A model generated the notes under the pieces. It did not search any database. It was not told the DNA's origin and worked only from the letters and a program-made list of their open reading frames with translations. DNA of 64,000 nt from Microbaculum marinum (GTDB taxonomy: Bacteria; Pseudomonadota; Alphaproteobacteria; Rhizobiales; Tepidamorphaceae), in assembly GCF_042646165.1 (NCBI RefSeq), contig NZ_JBHRTC010000025.1; one strand, written 5' to 3'. Below, one piece after another: positions 35,066 through 43,528 of this stretch (within the stretch, counting starts at the first letter, position 1; each line of letters opens with the position of its first letter). The position numbers and the translations under genes are program-made.

Positions 35066-35452
35066 TCAGGAACAGCCGGCGCCCGGCTTCTGCCCGACGA
35101 CGGTAACGCGCACGGCGGCGGTGCCCGCCGATATGAAGCCGAGTTGCGCGGCCGCCGCCTTGCTCACATCGACGACACGGCCGCGCACGAACGGCCCGCG
35201 GTCGTTGACGCGGACCTCGACGGAGCGCCCGTTGCCGAGGTTCTCCACGCGGATGCGGGTGCCGAAGGGCAGGGTGCGGTGGGCGGCGTGGAAGGCATTC
35301 GGATTGGCACGCTCGCCGGAGGCGGTGCGGCTTGTCATCGCATACCACGAGGCGCGTCCGCATTCGGACGCATGCGACTCCAACGGAAACAGCGCGAAAA
35401 GGCTCGCAGCAGCGACAGTCGCCGCCGCGGCGCGGATGAAGAACGCGGACAT
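35066..35452 (-). CDS. RlpA-like septal ring lytic transglycosylase (single double-psi barrel)
   Basis: A 128-residue exported protein: signal peptide FFIRAAAATVAAASLFALF, then the RlpA double-psi beta barrel with CGRASWYAM, GERANPNAFHAAHRTLPFGT and VRVNDRGPFVRGRVVDVSKA. The catalytic Asp lies in NDRGPF. Family members act on peptidoglycan; there is no SPOR domain, so septal targeting is not expected from the sequence. I start at the ATG at 35452, where the signal peptide begins. Confidence 0.88.
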   Translation of the reverse strand: MSAFFIRAAAATVAAASLFALFPLESHASECGRASWYAMTSRTASGERANPNAFHAAHRTLPFGTRIRVENLGNGRSVEVRVNDRGPFVRGRVVDVSKAAAAQLGFISAGTAAVRVTVVGQKPGAGCS

Positions 35453-35581
35453 TTTCCCTGACCTCCGACGTGATCCCCCGAGACCTGTCAAAGTCGGATT
35501 GGCCGGAAAAAGACGGCAAGAATGGGGCGGGGAGGGCAATCGCGGCAAATCCGCAGGCCAGCGGAGCCGCGCCTGGCGCGT

Positions 35582-35803
35582 TCAGGCAGCGACGCCCATC
35601 AGGCGCAGGCTGACGGCGACCGCCAGCCAGCTCGCCATCCACAGCAGCGTCCCGCCTGTCGCACCGGCGACGATGCCGGTGATGCGCCATCGTGGCGATA
35701 TCGCCGCACCCGCCAGCCCGCCGGCCAGAAGACACGGCCAGCCGAGCCACAATGCCAGCTGCAACCCGTAGGCCGACATCGCGTCGAAGAGGGCGGCGTT
35801 CAT
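35582..35803 (-). CDS. Small membrane protein
   Basis: A 73-residue protein with two hydrophobic helices (LQLALWLGWPCLLAGGLAGA and GIVAGATGGTLLWMASWLAV) joined by a basic turn SPRWRIT. No family recognised. It lies between the RlpA gene and two four-cysteine secreted proteins on the same strand. Confidence 0.55.
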   Translation of the reverse strand: MNAALFDAMSAYGLQLALWLGWPCLLAGGLAGAAISPRWRITGIVAGATGGTLLWMASWLAVAVSLRLMGVAA

Positions 35804-35830
35804 TTCGGTGCAACCTGCCGGGCCGGCCGA

Positions 35831-36220
35831 CTACTCGGAGCAGCGGTCGTCGATGGTGGTGCGCCAGTCCGAATAGGCCAGGTCGAGCTGTCCGACCTGG
35901 TCGTCCCGTGCGAAGCCGGTCATGCAGCTTCCATAGACCACCCGGGCCGTGTCGATTGCGGCCAGATGGGTGCGATAGGCAACGCAGCGTTCGGCCGGTC
36001 CGGCCTCAGCGACGTCGGCCAGCCGGGTCAGGCTGGCGCCGAAACCGCGGTGGACCTGTGCGATGCTCTCGGCGCAGCTTCCGGAAGCCCCGGCTGCCGG
36101 ACCGGTCGCCGCGTCCGTAGGAACCGGCGCCAGGGCCATGGTGAGGGTCAGGCCGCCGCCGAGGAGGGCGGCGGTTACGGCGGCCAGGACGAAGGGGCGA
36201 GGGGTGCGGCGGTCGCTCAT
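35831..36220 (-). CDS. Exported four-cysteine protein, tandem paralogue 1
   Basis: The 129-residue product has an N-terminal hydrophobic export signal (FVLAAVTAALLGGGLTLTMA) and a mature domain with four cysteines spaced C-x29-C-x19-C-x27-C. The next gene upstream (36288-36671) has exactly the same spacing and similar length, though little else is conserved, so they are paralogues. The pattern suggests two disulphides in a small helical periplasmic domain. Function unknown. Confidence 0.7.
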   Translation of the reverse strand: MSDRRTPRPFVLAAVTAALLGGGLTLTMALAPVPTDAATGPAAGASGSCAESIAQVHRGFGASLTRLADVAEAGPAERCVAYRTHLAAIDTARVVYGSCMTGFARDDQVGQLDLAYSDWRTTIDDRCSE

Positions 36221-36287
36221 GATCGGGTCCGTGTGACGAAGCGTTCGGGCGGTGGGGAGGCGCCGCTATCGGGCGCCTCGAGGGTTG

Positions 36288-36671
36288 CTAGTTCGAAGAG
36301 CAGTCCTGGGAAATGCGGTCGGTGATCTGGCTGATGGAGCCTTCGGTGAAGTCGATGCGTTGTACCCTTTCGGTACCTGTAGCGCACCGCTTGTAGAAGT
36401 TGCGGGCGGCAAGCATGAAGCGGACCTGACCGTGCATCGCTTCGCAGTCGGCAGAGCCGGCTTCGTCGAGCCCGTTCTCGAAGGTCATCGATACGTTGGA
36501 GAGCTTTCCTTCGATCTTGTCGAGGTGCGCCTGGCAGACGGGAGATTCGATGTAGCCGGCCATCGTCAGTCCCGGCATGGCGGCAAGGGCAACCGCGAGC
36601 GAGACGGTTGCGGAAAACTCGCGAAGCCCGGAAATGCGGGCGGTCGTGCCGTGACGAGCGGCGTCGTTCAT
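36288..36671 (-). CDS. Exported four-cysteine protein, tandem paralogue 2
   Basis: The 127-residue protein (ATG at 36671, MNDAARHGTTARISG) has a hydrophobic export segment (TVSLAVALAAMPGLTMAG) and cysteines at the identical C-x29-C-x19-C-x27-C spacing as the neighbour at 35831-36220. Its core (HGQVRFMLAARNFYKRC) corresponds to YRTHLAAIDTARVVYGSC in the neighbour. Sixty-seven bases separate the two genes, which fits one transcript. Function unknown. Confidence 0.7.
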   Translation of the reverse strand: MNDAARHGTTARISGLREFSATVSLAVALAAMPGLTMAGYIESPVCQAHLDKIEGKLSNVSMTFENGLDEAGSADCEAMHGQVRFMLAARNFYKRCATGTERVQRIDFTEGSISQITDRISQDCSSN

Positions 36672-37054
36672 CGTCAAATTTCGGGTCCGTCGGGAAAAAA
36701 TATCTGCGGCGAGCATCTTTGGAGCTCCCAAATCTCGTTCCAGCCCTGTCAATTCCCAGCCGGCTCACGATAACGATGAGCCGTTGCGATTTCCCTTATG
36801 CCGGGTCCGGATTTCATCCGTATTGCAGTCCCTGTTTCAATCATTTCACGGTCGTCAACGAAGGCGGTCGGCCGTTTCGGGTCATGTTCTTTCCACCCCT
36901 CCCGGCCCTGCCGTCAGATCGGAAACAATCAGGATGTGTTACTGAAACGCCAAGGCTGCGGAGAAGTTCGATCGCGAGGGGGCGAAACAGATCGCCTGGC
37001 GATNNNNNNNNNNNNNNNNNNNNNCATGAGGTCCCGGCGTTTCCCGGTGCGAGC
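36672..37054. other. Intergenic region with an assembly gap
   Basis: No convincing gene is visible. Bases 37004-37024 are Ns, an unresolved join of unknown true length, next to repeat-free GC-rich sequence. Anything spanning this point, including the spacing to the BA14K gene, is unreliable. Confidence 0.8.
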
Positions 37055-37381
37055 TCACCGGCAGAAATGATACCGGCCGTCGTAGCCGTAGAAGTATCCG
37101 GTGTTCGGGTTGAAGCTGTTGTACTTCGCCGAGCAGTAGCTGTACCAGGCCGGCGACCACGGCGCCGGCGGGCCGTAGTAGTAGGTTCCGCCGTAGGGGT
37201 ACGGGTTGGCTTGTGCCATCGTCGATCCGATGATCGCGCCGGCGGCAAGACCGATGAAGCCCGCCGCGGCGGCCGCACCGTTGTTGTGGTTCCAGCCGGC
37301 GTTCGCCGAGGCGGGGACTGCCGCGGCGCCGACGGCGACGATGAGGCCGGCGGCGGCGAGGGTCTTCCAGGTCCGTTTCAT
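37055..37381 (-). CDS. BA14K family protein
   Basis: A 108-residue exported protein: signal peptide LIVAVGAAAVPASANA, a glycine/alanine helix AAAAGFIGLAAGAIIGSTMA and the C-terminal BA14K domain PWSPAWYSYCSAKYNSFNPN followed by GYDGRYHFC. The Brucella homologue is an immunoreactive lectin-like surface protein. A second copy lies at 63212-63628, and each copy is near a trypsin-like protease gene. Confidence 0.9.
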   Translation of the reverse strand: MKRTWKTLAAAGLIVAVGAAAVPASANAGWNHNNGAAAAAGFIGLAAGAIIGSTMAQANPYPYGGTYYYGPPAPWSPAWYSYCSAKYNSFNPNTGYFYGYDGRYHFCR

Positions 37382-37548
37382 GACAATTCTCCTGTCACGT
37401 CTGCGGACGGTGCGCCGGGCCTTGCGTCTTGCGTGCCTTCGAACGCCTCCGTCTCATGGGACGTGTTCTGACAGGCGGCGGCTGAACCGTGCCTGAACGG
37501 CACGTTCACCCTAACGTTCATGCGGATGGATCGACGGCGGGCACAAAT

Positions 37549-37575
37549 GGCGCGGCCCCGGCGAGGGGCCGCGCC
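37549..37575 (-). terminator. GC-rich terminator of the first trypsin-like protease gene
   Basis: GGCGCGGCCCC and GGGGCCGCGCC pair perfectly around a 5-base loop; minus-strand sequence continues ATTTGTG. It begins 16 bases after the protease stop codon. A nearly identical stem is found at 39022-39042. Confidence 0.6.
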
Positions 37576-37591
37576 GCGAGTGCGGGACAGG

Positions 37592-38803
37592 TCAGCAGTA
37601 GCTGGGCTGGGCTGCGCAGGTGTCCTGCATGATCTTGCCGATGTTGCCGGCGCCGTAGCCGCCATAGTCGCTGCCGGAGAACTCCTTGTTCTGTCCGAAG
37701 TAGGAGGCTCCCTGGCGATTGTAGCCCTTGGTGGTGGACCCGTAGCTCGTCACGCCGACGACGGCCTGGCTGGTCTTGTTGCCGAGCGAGGCGGCACTCG
37801 AGACGCTTGGCTTGGTGCCAAAATTGGTCAGCCAGGGACCTCCGCTCGATCCGCCCGTCTGGGCGGAGCCGATCTGCGTGTTCTTGAGACTGCCGGAGCT
37901 GTAGTACCAACCCACCGCGTCCGTGCGGATCATCTGATAGCCGCTGTCGAAGGCGAGGGGATAGCCGAGCTGGGTGATCTGCACGGTCGTCTTGTTGCCG
38001 AGGAAGGACGACTTCTTGAAGGAGTAGCCGTTCCAGCCGTAGGCATACCAGCCGACGACGTTGCCGGGATACTGGCCGTCGCGGGTATTCAGCACGACGG
38101 TGGCGATGTCGTTGTTGCAGACGACGCCGGCCTGCGTGCAGGTGTCGGTGCCCGCATAGTACGAGGTCGGGACGCGCAACTGACGATGCGAGTAGTAGCC
38201 GTACGGCGCGCCGTTCTGGGCATAGTTGGCGGGATACCAGCGCACTTCGTCGGCCCAGCCCTCGGCGCGGTCGCCGTAGTTGAAGATGCAGTGGGCGGCG
38301 GTGATCAGGACGCCCTTCTTCACCAGCGAGGCGGTGCAGACGTACCAGCTGTCGCCCCAGCGCGCCCAGAGCTTGCCGGTTGCCCGGTAGGGGTAGCTGG
38401 TGACGGGGGTCTTGGCGTTCGTCGTCGACGACCCAAGTGCACCGACTGCGACGCGGGCGGTGGTGTAGGGCGCGGTGGAGCTGCCGAATGCCTCGGGCTC
38501 GGAGAGATTCGCGGCGTCGGATTCGGCATTCGCGCCCACCGAGGCGCCGGAGACACCCGGTTTGCCCCTGATGCGGCCGCCGGTGGCCAGTTCGGCGGCT
38601 TCCTCGAAGAGGTCGGAACTGACCAGCGGCATCTTGCTCTGTTGCGGGCCCTTGGGCAGCGGCAGGCTGGATTCGCCCGCCGGACGCTCCGGCGAGGAGG
38701 ACGTGCGCGCGGCCTGCTGGGCGAGAGCCGCGCCGGAACCGAGTATGCAGGTGGAAAGCGCAAGCGCAGACAGCGCCGAGGCTAAACGCAAGGCTATCGT
38801 CAT
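37592..38803 (-). CDS. Secreted trypsin-like serine protease, paralogue 1
   Basis: The 403-residue protein has a signal peptide (LASALSALALSTCILGSGAA), a propeptide-like region of about 110 residues, and a chymotrypsin-fold domain: CTASLVKKGVLITAAHCIF (His), VCNNDIATVVLN (Asp) and GSAQTGGSSGGPWLTNFG (Ser). Sequence around the Ser fits the glutamyl-endopeptidase/V8-like group. It ends in a two-cysteine tail (CAAQPSYC). The ATG at 38803 starts the signal peptide. A full paralogue lies at 60348-61553 and a short tail remnant at 39067. Confidence 0.9.
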   Translation of the reverse strand: MTIALRLASALSALALSTCILGSGAALAQQAARTSSSPERPAGESSLPLPKGPQQSKMPLVSSDLFEEAAELATGGRIRGKPGVSGASVGANAESDAANLSEPEAFGSSTAPYTTARVAVGALGSSTTNAKTPVTSYPYRATGKLWARWGDSWYVCTASLVKKGVLITAAHCIFNYGDRAEGWADEVRWYPANYAQNGAPYGYYSHRQLRVPTSYYAGTDTCTQAGVVCNNDIATVVLNTRDGQYPGNVVGWYAYGWNGYSFKKSSFLGNKTTVQITQLGYPLAFDSGYQMIRTDAVGWYYSSGSLKNTQIGSAQTGGSSGGPWLTNFGTKPSVSSAASLGNKTSQAVVGVTSYGSTTKGYNRQGASYFGQNKEFSGSDYGGYGAGNIGKIMQDTCAAQPSYC

Positions 38804-39021
38804 CGTTGTTTTCCTGGTCTGGGTGATGCGAAAAGTCAGAAAGCGGGCAGGCAATAGAGTTTACAACGCCGGCTTTCTTCGCGGAGTGTGCTCCCCTCGC
38901 CGCACGGCGGCAACGCCGTGAATGCGACGTGCGTCAGGTCGCTTTTCTGGTGGTTGGCGTCGCACTCGCGGGTGGAGGAAACGCCGCGACGCGGCCCGTG
39001 CATCGGCGCGCACGAAAAAAC

Positions 39022-39042
39022 GCGGCCCCGTAACGGGGCCGC
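39022..39042 (-). terminator. Strong rho-independent terminator with no intact gene before it
   Basis: Read on the minus strand, GCGGCCCCG-TTA-CGGGGCCGC is a perfect 9-bp stem followed by six Us (39015-39020). The only minus-strand coding trace before it is the protease-like tail at 39067. Confidence 0.8.
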
Positions 39043-39066
39043 GCGCTTCGACTGAAATAGGTAGTC

Positions 39067-39110
39067 TCAGCAATAAGTGGGATTGACGGCGCAGCGCCCC
39101 GGCATCGACC
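39067..39110 (-). pseudogene. Tail remnant of a trypsin-like protease gene
   Basis: The minus strand reads GRCAVNPTYC and a stop, like the final TCAAQPSYC-stop of the intact protease at 37592, and both tails are followed within about 26 bases by nearly the same GC-rich terminator stem. Upstream residues in this frame show no protease motif. A small open frame continues to an ATG at 39318 but lacks family features. Confidence 0.35.
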
Positions 39111-39449
39111 TGCCGGAGGCGGTCCGGCCGCCAAGGTTCAAACCCGGAAAATAGAGGTTCCCGCCTCGGCGCGCCGCGCCGGCAGCGCGGTCTGCGCCTG
39201 TCGGTGCACGCAATCCAGCCGAGCGGCTGGCGACAGAAGATGGGGGGATCGAAGAAAGAAAATCTGTGCAACTCGATGGATGCTTCGCAATCAATACTGT
39301 CATGCAGCTTGTTTGCATCTTTCATCCATCCAAGGCCGTCTGGACAATTCAATCCAGTTTCAGTAGTCGTCGATCGTTTCCGATCTGCTACGTTAAGTAA
39401 GGTTAGCCCAGGGGATTCAGGCCGACAACGATATCTCTGTTGCGTCGTG

Positions 39450-39492
39450 GTAACATTTGTTTCGTCGGTTTAGGTCGTGTAACAATTGTTTC
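39450..39492. repeat. Two direct repeats in an AT-rich promoter region
   Basis: GTAACATTTGTTTC (39450-39463) and GTAACAATTGTTTC (39479-39492) differ by one base and are 29 bases apart, about three helical turns. They lie 130-170 bases before the LprI-like gene, in an otherwise gene-free stretch (39111-39619). The arrangement fits a regulator binding one face of the DNA. Confidence 0.5.
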
Positions 39493-39619
39493 AGCAGGGT
39501 TTCGATTGTTGGCAGGCTATTGAAATTCCCGGGCGAGCCTCCAACAGATACCAATCTGAGGTAGCAGTGGGCGCGCGCGATTCGACACGCGGGGCCCTTT
39601 CGGCAGGCAGGAGGGATCA

Positions 39620-39970
39620 ATGAGGACAATGCGCTGCATCGTGATGCTGCTCCTGGGGGCGGCGGCGGCAAGCATTGCCGGCAACAGCCGGGCCGCATCG
39701 TTCGATTGCGCCAAGGCCGCGACGCCGACGGAGCACGCGATCTGCGAGCATCCGCAACTCTCGCAGCTCGATGACCAGGCGGCCGGCCTCTACTACTCGC
39801 TGATCTCCGGCGGGACGGCCGTCAAGAACGGCAGCGTCGCGGAGGTCAGGTCGTCGCAGCAGCAGTTTCTGGCTCGGCGCGACGCCTGCGGCGCCGACTA
39901 CCAGTGCCTGATCGGTGCCTATACAGACCAGATCATGTTCCTGAAGGCTGCCGCCGGCGAAGGAATGTGA
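39620..39970 (+). CDS. LprI/DUF1311-like secreted protein
   Basis: The 116-residue protein has a signal peptide (IVMLLLGAAAASIAGNSRAA) and the family pattern SFDCAKAATPTEHAICEHPQ, LSQLDDQAAGLYYSL and QQFLARRDACGADYQCLIGAY. The paired cysteines probably form disulphides. Mycobacterial LprI inhibits lysozyme, but for most homologues no role is shown. AGGAGG precedes the ATG. Confidence 0.8.
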   Translation: MRTMRCIVMLLLGAAAASIAGNSRAASFDCAKAATPTEHAICEHPQLSQLDDQAAGLYYSLISGGTAVKNGSVAEVRSSQQQFLARRDACGADYQCLIGAYTDQIMFLKAAAGEGM

Positions 39971-39995
39971 GGGGCGCGGGCGCCGGAACCCAGCG

Positions 39996-40281
39996 TCAGT
40001 CGGGCAGACCCCGCTTCAGGTCGTCGAGGGTGAGCACCGGCGCGATTTCGATGTGGGCGTCGAGCGCGGCGAACATCGGCTCGTTGTACTTCGTCAGGTT
40101 GGCCTGATCAGTCTCTTCGAAGAAGACGTAACCGCCGCGTTCGCCGTCGATCATGGTGAAATAGGCCGCCTTCGGCACCGGTGGCTTCGACCAGCTTCTC
40201 GATCGCCCGTCCGATGCTGCCGTCCGCGGCGGCTTCATTGCCGCGCTCGACCGGGATGGAGAACTTGAGCATCAGTCGCAT
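39996..40281 (-). pseudogene. Small conserved protein (DUF3303-like), apparently frameshifted
   Basis: From the ATG at 40281 the frame reads MRLMLKFSIPVERGNEAAAD to VEATGAE at about 40170. The expected continuation, AAYFTMIDGERGGYVFFEET through to GLPD, is in another frame and ends at 39996. A one-base change at about 40166-40174 would restore a protein of about 95 residues. The pattern (an N-terminal MxLMVKF-type strand, then YFTxxDGxRGGxxVxE) resembles small ferredoxin-like DUF3303 proteins. Either a true pseudogene or a sequencing error. Confidence 0.65.
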
Positions 40282-40428
40282 CTGTCCGTCTCCTTGCCGT
40301 CGCTCCCACGGTCCAGCGGGGACACGCACCCGCGCCGCCCCGCTGCGCGCCGTTCCAGCGTGCCCGTCACTATCACTCGCATATGACGTAGCGGCAAGCG
40401 GCAGCAATGCGCGCGATCGAGCCGGTGC

Positions 40429-43287
40429 CTACCGACCCTTGCCCTTGTAGGTCCGCGTCCCCGGCTTGCCGCCGGACGAACGGCCCCTGCTGTTGGTGCC
40501 CAGCGGAGCCGGCGCCTGCTTGCGGGTCCAGCCTTCCGGCGTCAGCGGCTCCGGCCGGTCCTTCATGCCCATCTCATCGAGCGTGTGCTTGCGCACCCGC
40601 TCCGAGGGCGAGGGGGTGTCTTCGCTTGCCGGGCCGTCGCCCGGCGTACCCCTCTCTCCATCTCTCCCCCGCAAGGGGGGAGAGGGAACCGTGGGGTCGC
40701 CGTCCGGGCTCCCTCCCCCCTTGTGGGGGAGGGTCGGGGAGGGGGGGCGCGCGCCTGGCGCGCCAGAAGAAGATCCTTTCGCCCGTCTCGACTCCTGGAT
40801 CTTCCGGGTCTTCCTGCCCTTCGGCGAGGCCTCCGGATAAGCCATCGGGTCCTCGGCGGTCGCAAGCTCGGCCTCTTCGAGCCGCTTGATCTCGTCGCGC
40901 AGGCGTGCCGCCTCCTCGAACTCGAGGTCTGCCGCGGCCTCGCGCATCTTCTTCGACAGATCGTCGATGACGGCGCGCAAATTGTGGCCGTAGGTCGCGC
41001 CGGTCTCGGCGAGACCGGTATCCACGGTGACGTGGTCCGCCTCGTAGACCGACCCGAGGATGTCGGCGATATTGCGCTTGATCGATTCCGGCGTGATGCC
41101 GTTCTCCAGGTTCCAGGCGGTCTGCTTCTCGCGGCGGCGCGTGGTCTCCGCCATCGCCCTCTCCATCGAGCCGGTGATCCTGTCGGCGTAGAGGATCACC
41201 TTGCCGTCGACGTTGCGGGCGGCGCGTCCGATGGTCTGGACCAGCGACGTCTCCGAGCGCAGGAAGCCTTCCTTGTCCGCGTCGAGGATCGCCACCAGCG
41301 CGCATTCGGGAATGTCCAGGCCCTCACGCAAAAGGTTGATGCCGATCAGTGCGTCGAACGTTCCCAGCCGCAGGTCGCGGATGATCTCGATGCGCTCCAG
41401 CGTGTCGATGTCGGAATGCATGTAGCGGACGCGAACGCCCTGCTCGTGCAGGTATTCGGTCAGATCCTCGGCCATGCGCTTTGTCAGCACGGTGACGAGG
41501 GACCGGTAGCCCCTGGCGGAAACCTGCTTCACCTCGTCGAGAAGGTCGTCGACCTGCGAGGTCGCCGGGCGCACCTCCACGGGCGGATCGACCAGGCCGG
41601 TGGGGCGGATCACCTGTTCCACGAATACGCCGCCGGACTGGTTCATCTCCCAGGGGCCGGGGGTCGCCGAGACGCAGACGGTCTGCGGTCGCATGGCGTT
41701 CCATTCCTCGAAGCGCAGCGGCCGGTTGTCCATGCAGGAGGGCAGGCGAAACCCGTATTCCGCGAGCGTCGCCTTGCGCCGGAAGTCGCCGCGATACATG
41801 CCGCCGATCTGCGGAATCGTGACGTGGCTTTCGTCGGCGAAGACGATGGCGTTGTCGGGCAGGTACTCGAACAGCGTGGGCGGCGGCTCGCCGGGCGCGC
41901 GTCCGGTCAGGTAGCGGGAGTAGTTCTCGATGCCGGCGCAGGAGCCGGTCGCCTCCATCATCTCCAGGTCGAACACGGTGCGCTGCTCCAGCCGCTGCGC
42001 CTCGAGCAGCCGGCCGGCGCGGTTAAGTTCCTCGAGGCGGGCCCTCAGCTCCGCCTTGATGCCCTTGATCGCCTGCTGCAGCGTCGGCCGCGGCGTGACG
42101 TAGTGGGAATTGGCGTACAGCTTGATCGACTTGAAGGCATCGGTCTTCTGTCCCGTCAGCGGATCGAACTCGGTCAACTCCTCGACCTCGTCGCCGAACA
42201 GCGAGACACGCCAGGCCCGGTCCTCCAGATGCGCCGGGAAGATCTCCACTGTGTCGCCGCGCACCCGGAACGTGCCGCGCTGGAAGGCATGGTCGTTGCG
42301 CCGGTAGTGCAGGGCCACGAGATCGGCCAGGAGCTGGCGCTGGTCGATGCGCTCGCCGAGCTTCAGCGTGAAGGTCATCGCCGTGTAGGTCTCGACCGAG
42401 CCGATACCGTAGATGCAGGATACCGAGGCGACGATGATCACGTCGTCGCGCTCCAGGAGCGCCCGCGTCGCGGCGTGGCGCATCCGGTCGATCTGCTCGT
42501 TTATCGAGCTTTCCTTCTCGATATAGGTGTCGGAGCGGGGGACGTAGGCCTCCGGCTGGTAGTAGTCGTAGTAGGAGACGAAATACTCGACCGCGTTGTC
42601 GGGGAAGAAGCTCTTGAATTCGCCGTAGAGCTGCGCGGCCAGGGTCTTGTTGGGGGCGAGGATGAGGGCCGGACGCTGGGTCGCCTCGATCACCTGGGCC
42701 ATCGTGAAGGTCTTGCCGGAGCCGGTGACGCCGAGCAGCACCTGGGTGTCCTCGCTGGCCTTCACGCCCTCCACGAGTTCGGCGATGGCGGTCGGCTGGT
42801 CGCCGCGCGGCTCGTACTCGGAGACGATCTTGAAGGCGACGCCGCCCTCCGACTTCTCGGGACGCGCGGGCCGGTGCGGAACCCACTCGGGGGCGTCGTC
42901 GGGGACGTAGAAGGGTCTGCCCCGCTCCAGCAGCGCGGTCAGGTTGTCGCGTGCCTCGCGCACCGCCAGCGCGGATTCCGCCTCGTCGGCCGACGGCGAT
43001 CCGGTCGCCGGAGCGATGCCCGAGCCGGGCTCCATCAGGTCCATTCCCTCGGTGCCCTCGATGCGCGGCGCCCGCGCCGGCCGCGAGGCCTTGGAGTTGG
43101 GCGTGCGCGAGGGTCGAGGCTTTTCGGACGTCGATCCGGCTCCCGCGGCGCGCGCGGTCTTGCCGGCCTTCCCGGTGCGCAGCATCGGCGGCAGCAGGTC
43201 GTCGACGTCCAGGGAGTCGGACGGGTCGAAGGACGCCTGCGGCGATTCCTCGAAACCCGAGGTGCGTGAAGGTTTGGATCTGGCCAT
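40429..43287 (-). CDS. uvrB: UvrABC excinuclease subunit B, with long N-terminal and C-terminal extensions
   Basis: The 952-residue protein is a DEAD-like helicase: LLGVTGSGKTFTMAQVI (Walker A), the beta-hairpin region YYDYYQPEAYVPRSDTYIEK, FADESHVTIPQIGGMYRG (DEAD-type box), SATPGPWEM, LREGLDIPECALVAILDADK, QTIGRAARNVDG, and the C-terminal UVR motif binding UvrC (MREAAADLEFEEAARLRDEI). It adds about 150 residues in front of the usual start and a tail in which residues about 846-880 are encoded by a palindromic repeat. The ATG at 43287 precedes ARSKPSRTSG. It is single in this window, far from uvrC. Confidence 0.95.
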   Translation of the reverse strand: MARSKPSRTSGFEESPQASFDPSDSLDVDDLLPPMLRTGKAGKTARAAGAGSTSEKPRPSRTPNSKASRPARAPRIEGTEGMDLMEPGSGIAPATGSPSADEAESALAVREARDNLTALLERGRPFYVPDDAPEWVPHRPARPEKSEGGVAFKIVSEYEPRGDQPTAIAELVEGVKASEDTQVLLGVTGSGKTFTMAQVIEATQRPALILAPNKTLAAQLYGEFKSFFPDNAVEYFVSYYDYYQPEAYVPRSDTYIEKESSINEQIDRMRHAATRALLERDDVIIVASVSCIYGIGSVETYTAMTFTLKLGERIDQRQLLADLVALHYRRNDHAFQRGTFRVRGDTVEIFPAHLEDRAWRVSLFGDEVEELTEFDPLTGQKTDAFKSIKLYANSHYVTPRPTLQQAIKGIKAELRARLEELNRAGRLLEAQRLEQRTVFDLEMMEATGSCAGIENYSRYLTGRAPGEPPPTLFEYLPDNAIVFADESHVTIPQIGGMYRGDFRRKATLAEYGFRLPSCMDNRPLRFEEWNAMRPQTVCVSATPGPWEMNQSGGVFVEQVIRPTGLVDPPVEVRPATSQVDDLLDEVKQVSARGYRSLVTVLTKRMAEDLTEYLHEQGVRVRYMHSDIDTLERIEIIRDLRLGTFDALIGINLLREGLDIPECALVAILDADKEGFLRSETSLVQTIGRAARNVDGKVILYADRITGSMERAMAETTRRREKQTAWNLENGITPESIKRNIADILGSVYEADHVTVDTGLAETGATYGHNLRAVIDDLSKKMREAAADLEFEEAARLRDEIKRLEEAELATAEDPMAYPEASPKGRKTRKIQESRRAKGSSSGAPGARPPSPTLPHKGGGSPDGDPTVPSPPLRGRDGERGTPGDGPASEDTPSPSERVRKHTLDEMGMKDRPEPLTPEGWTRKQAPAPLGTNSRGRSSGGKPGTRTYKGKGR
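40651..40750. repeat. REP-like double hairpin inserted in frame in the uvrB tail
   Basis: One hairpin is CTCTCCCCC-GCAA-GGGGGGAGAG (about 40662-40685) and a second is CCCTCCCCCC-TTGT-GGGGGAGGG (40711-40733). This is another repeat type common in Hyphomicrobiales intergenic DNA. Here it encodes residues such as SPTLPHKGGG and VPSPPLRGRDGERG in the uvrB tail without breaking the frame. Confidence 0.85.
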
Positions 43288-43528
43288 GACCGCAATATGG
43301 GCCGAGTCAGGCGTCATGACGAGGGGGTCGGCGGGCCGGTAAGGCAGACTGCTGACAGGGGGTGGCAGGAGCGTTAGGGCCTGCTGTCACTCCCGCCGGT
43401 CATCCCGCTTGCGCCGGATGAGGGTATCTATCTATAGTTGTATTCTTTAAAACATGCATCTAGAATGATTGCTGACGCTACGTGAACTGTGTCTTTGAGC
43501 CGAACTTCATTTTTCCGGGGAGGCGAGC

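Noticed and set aside
40585..43269. Long open frame of 894 codons on the plus strand opposite uvrB
   Set aside because: It mirrors uvrB codon structure in GC-rich DNA, has no recognisable domain, and uvrB itself is certain.
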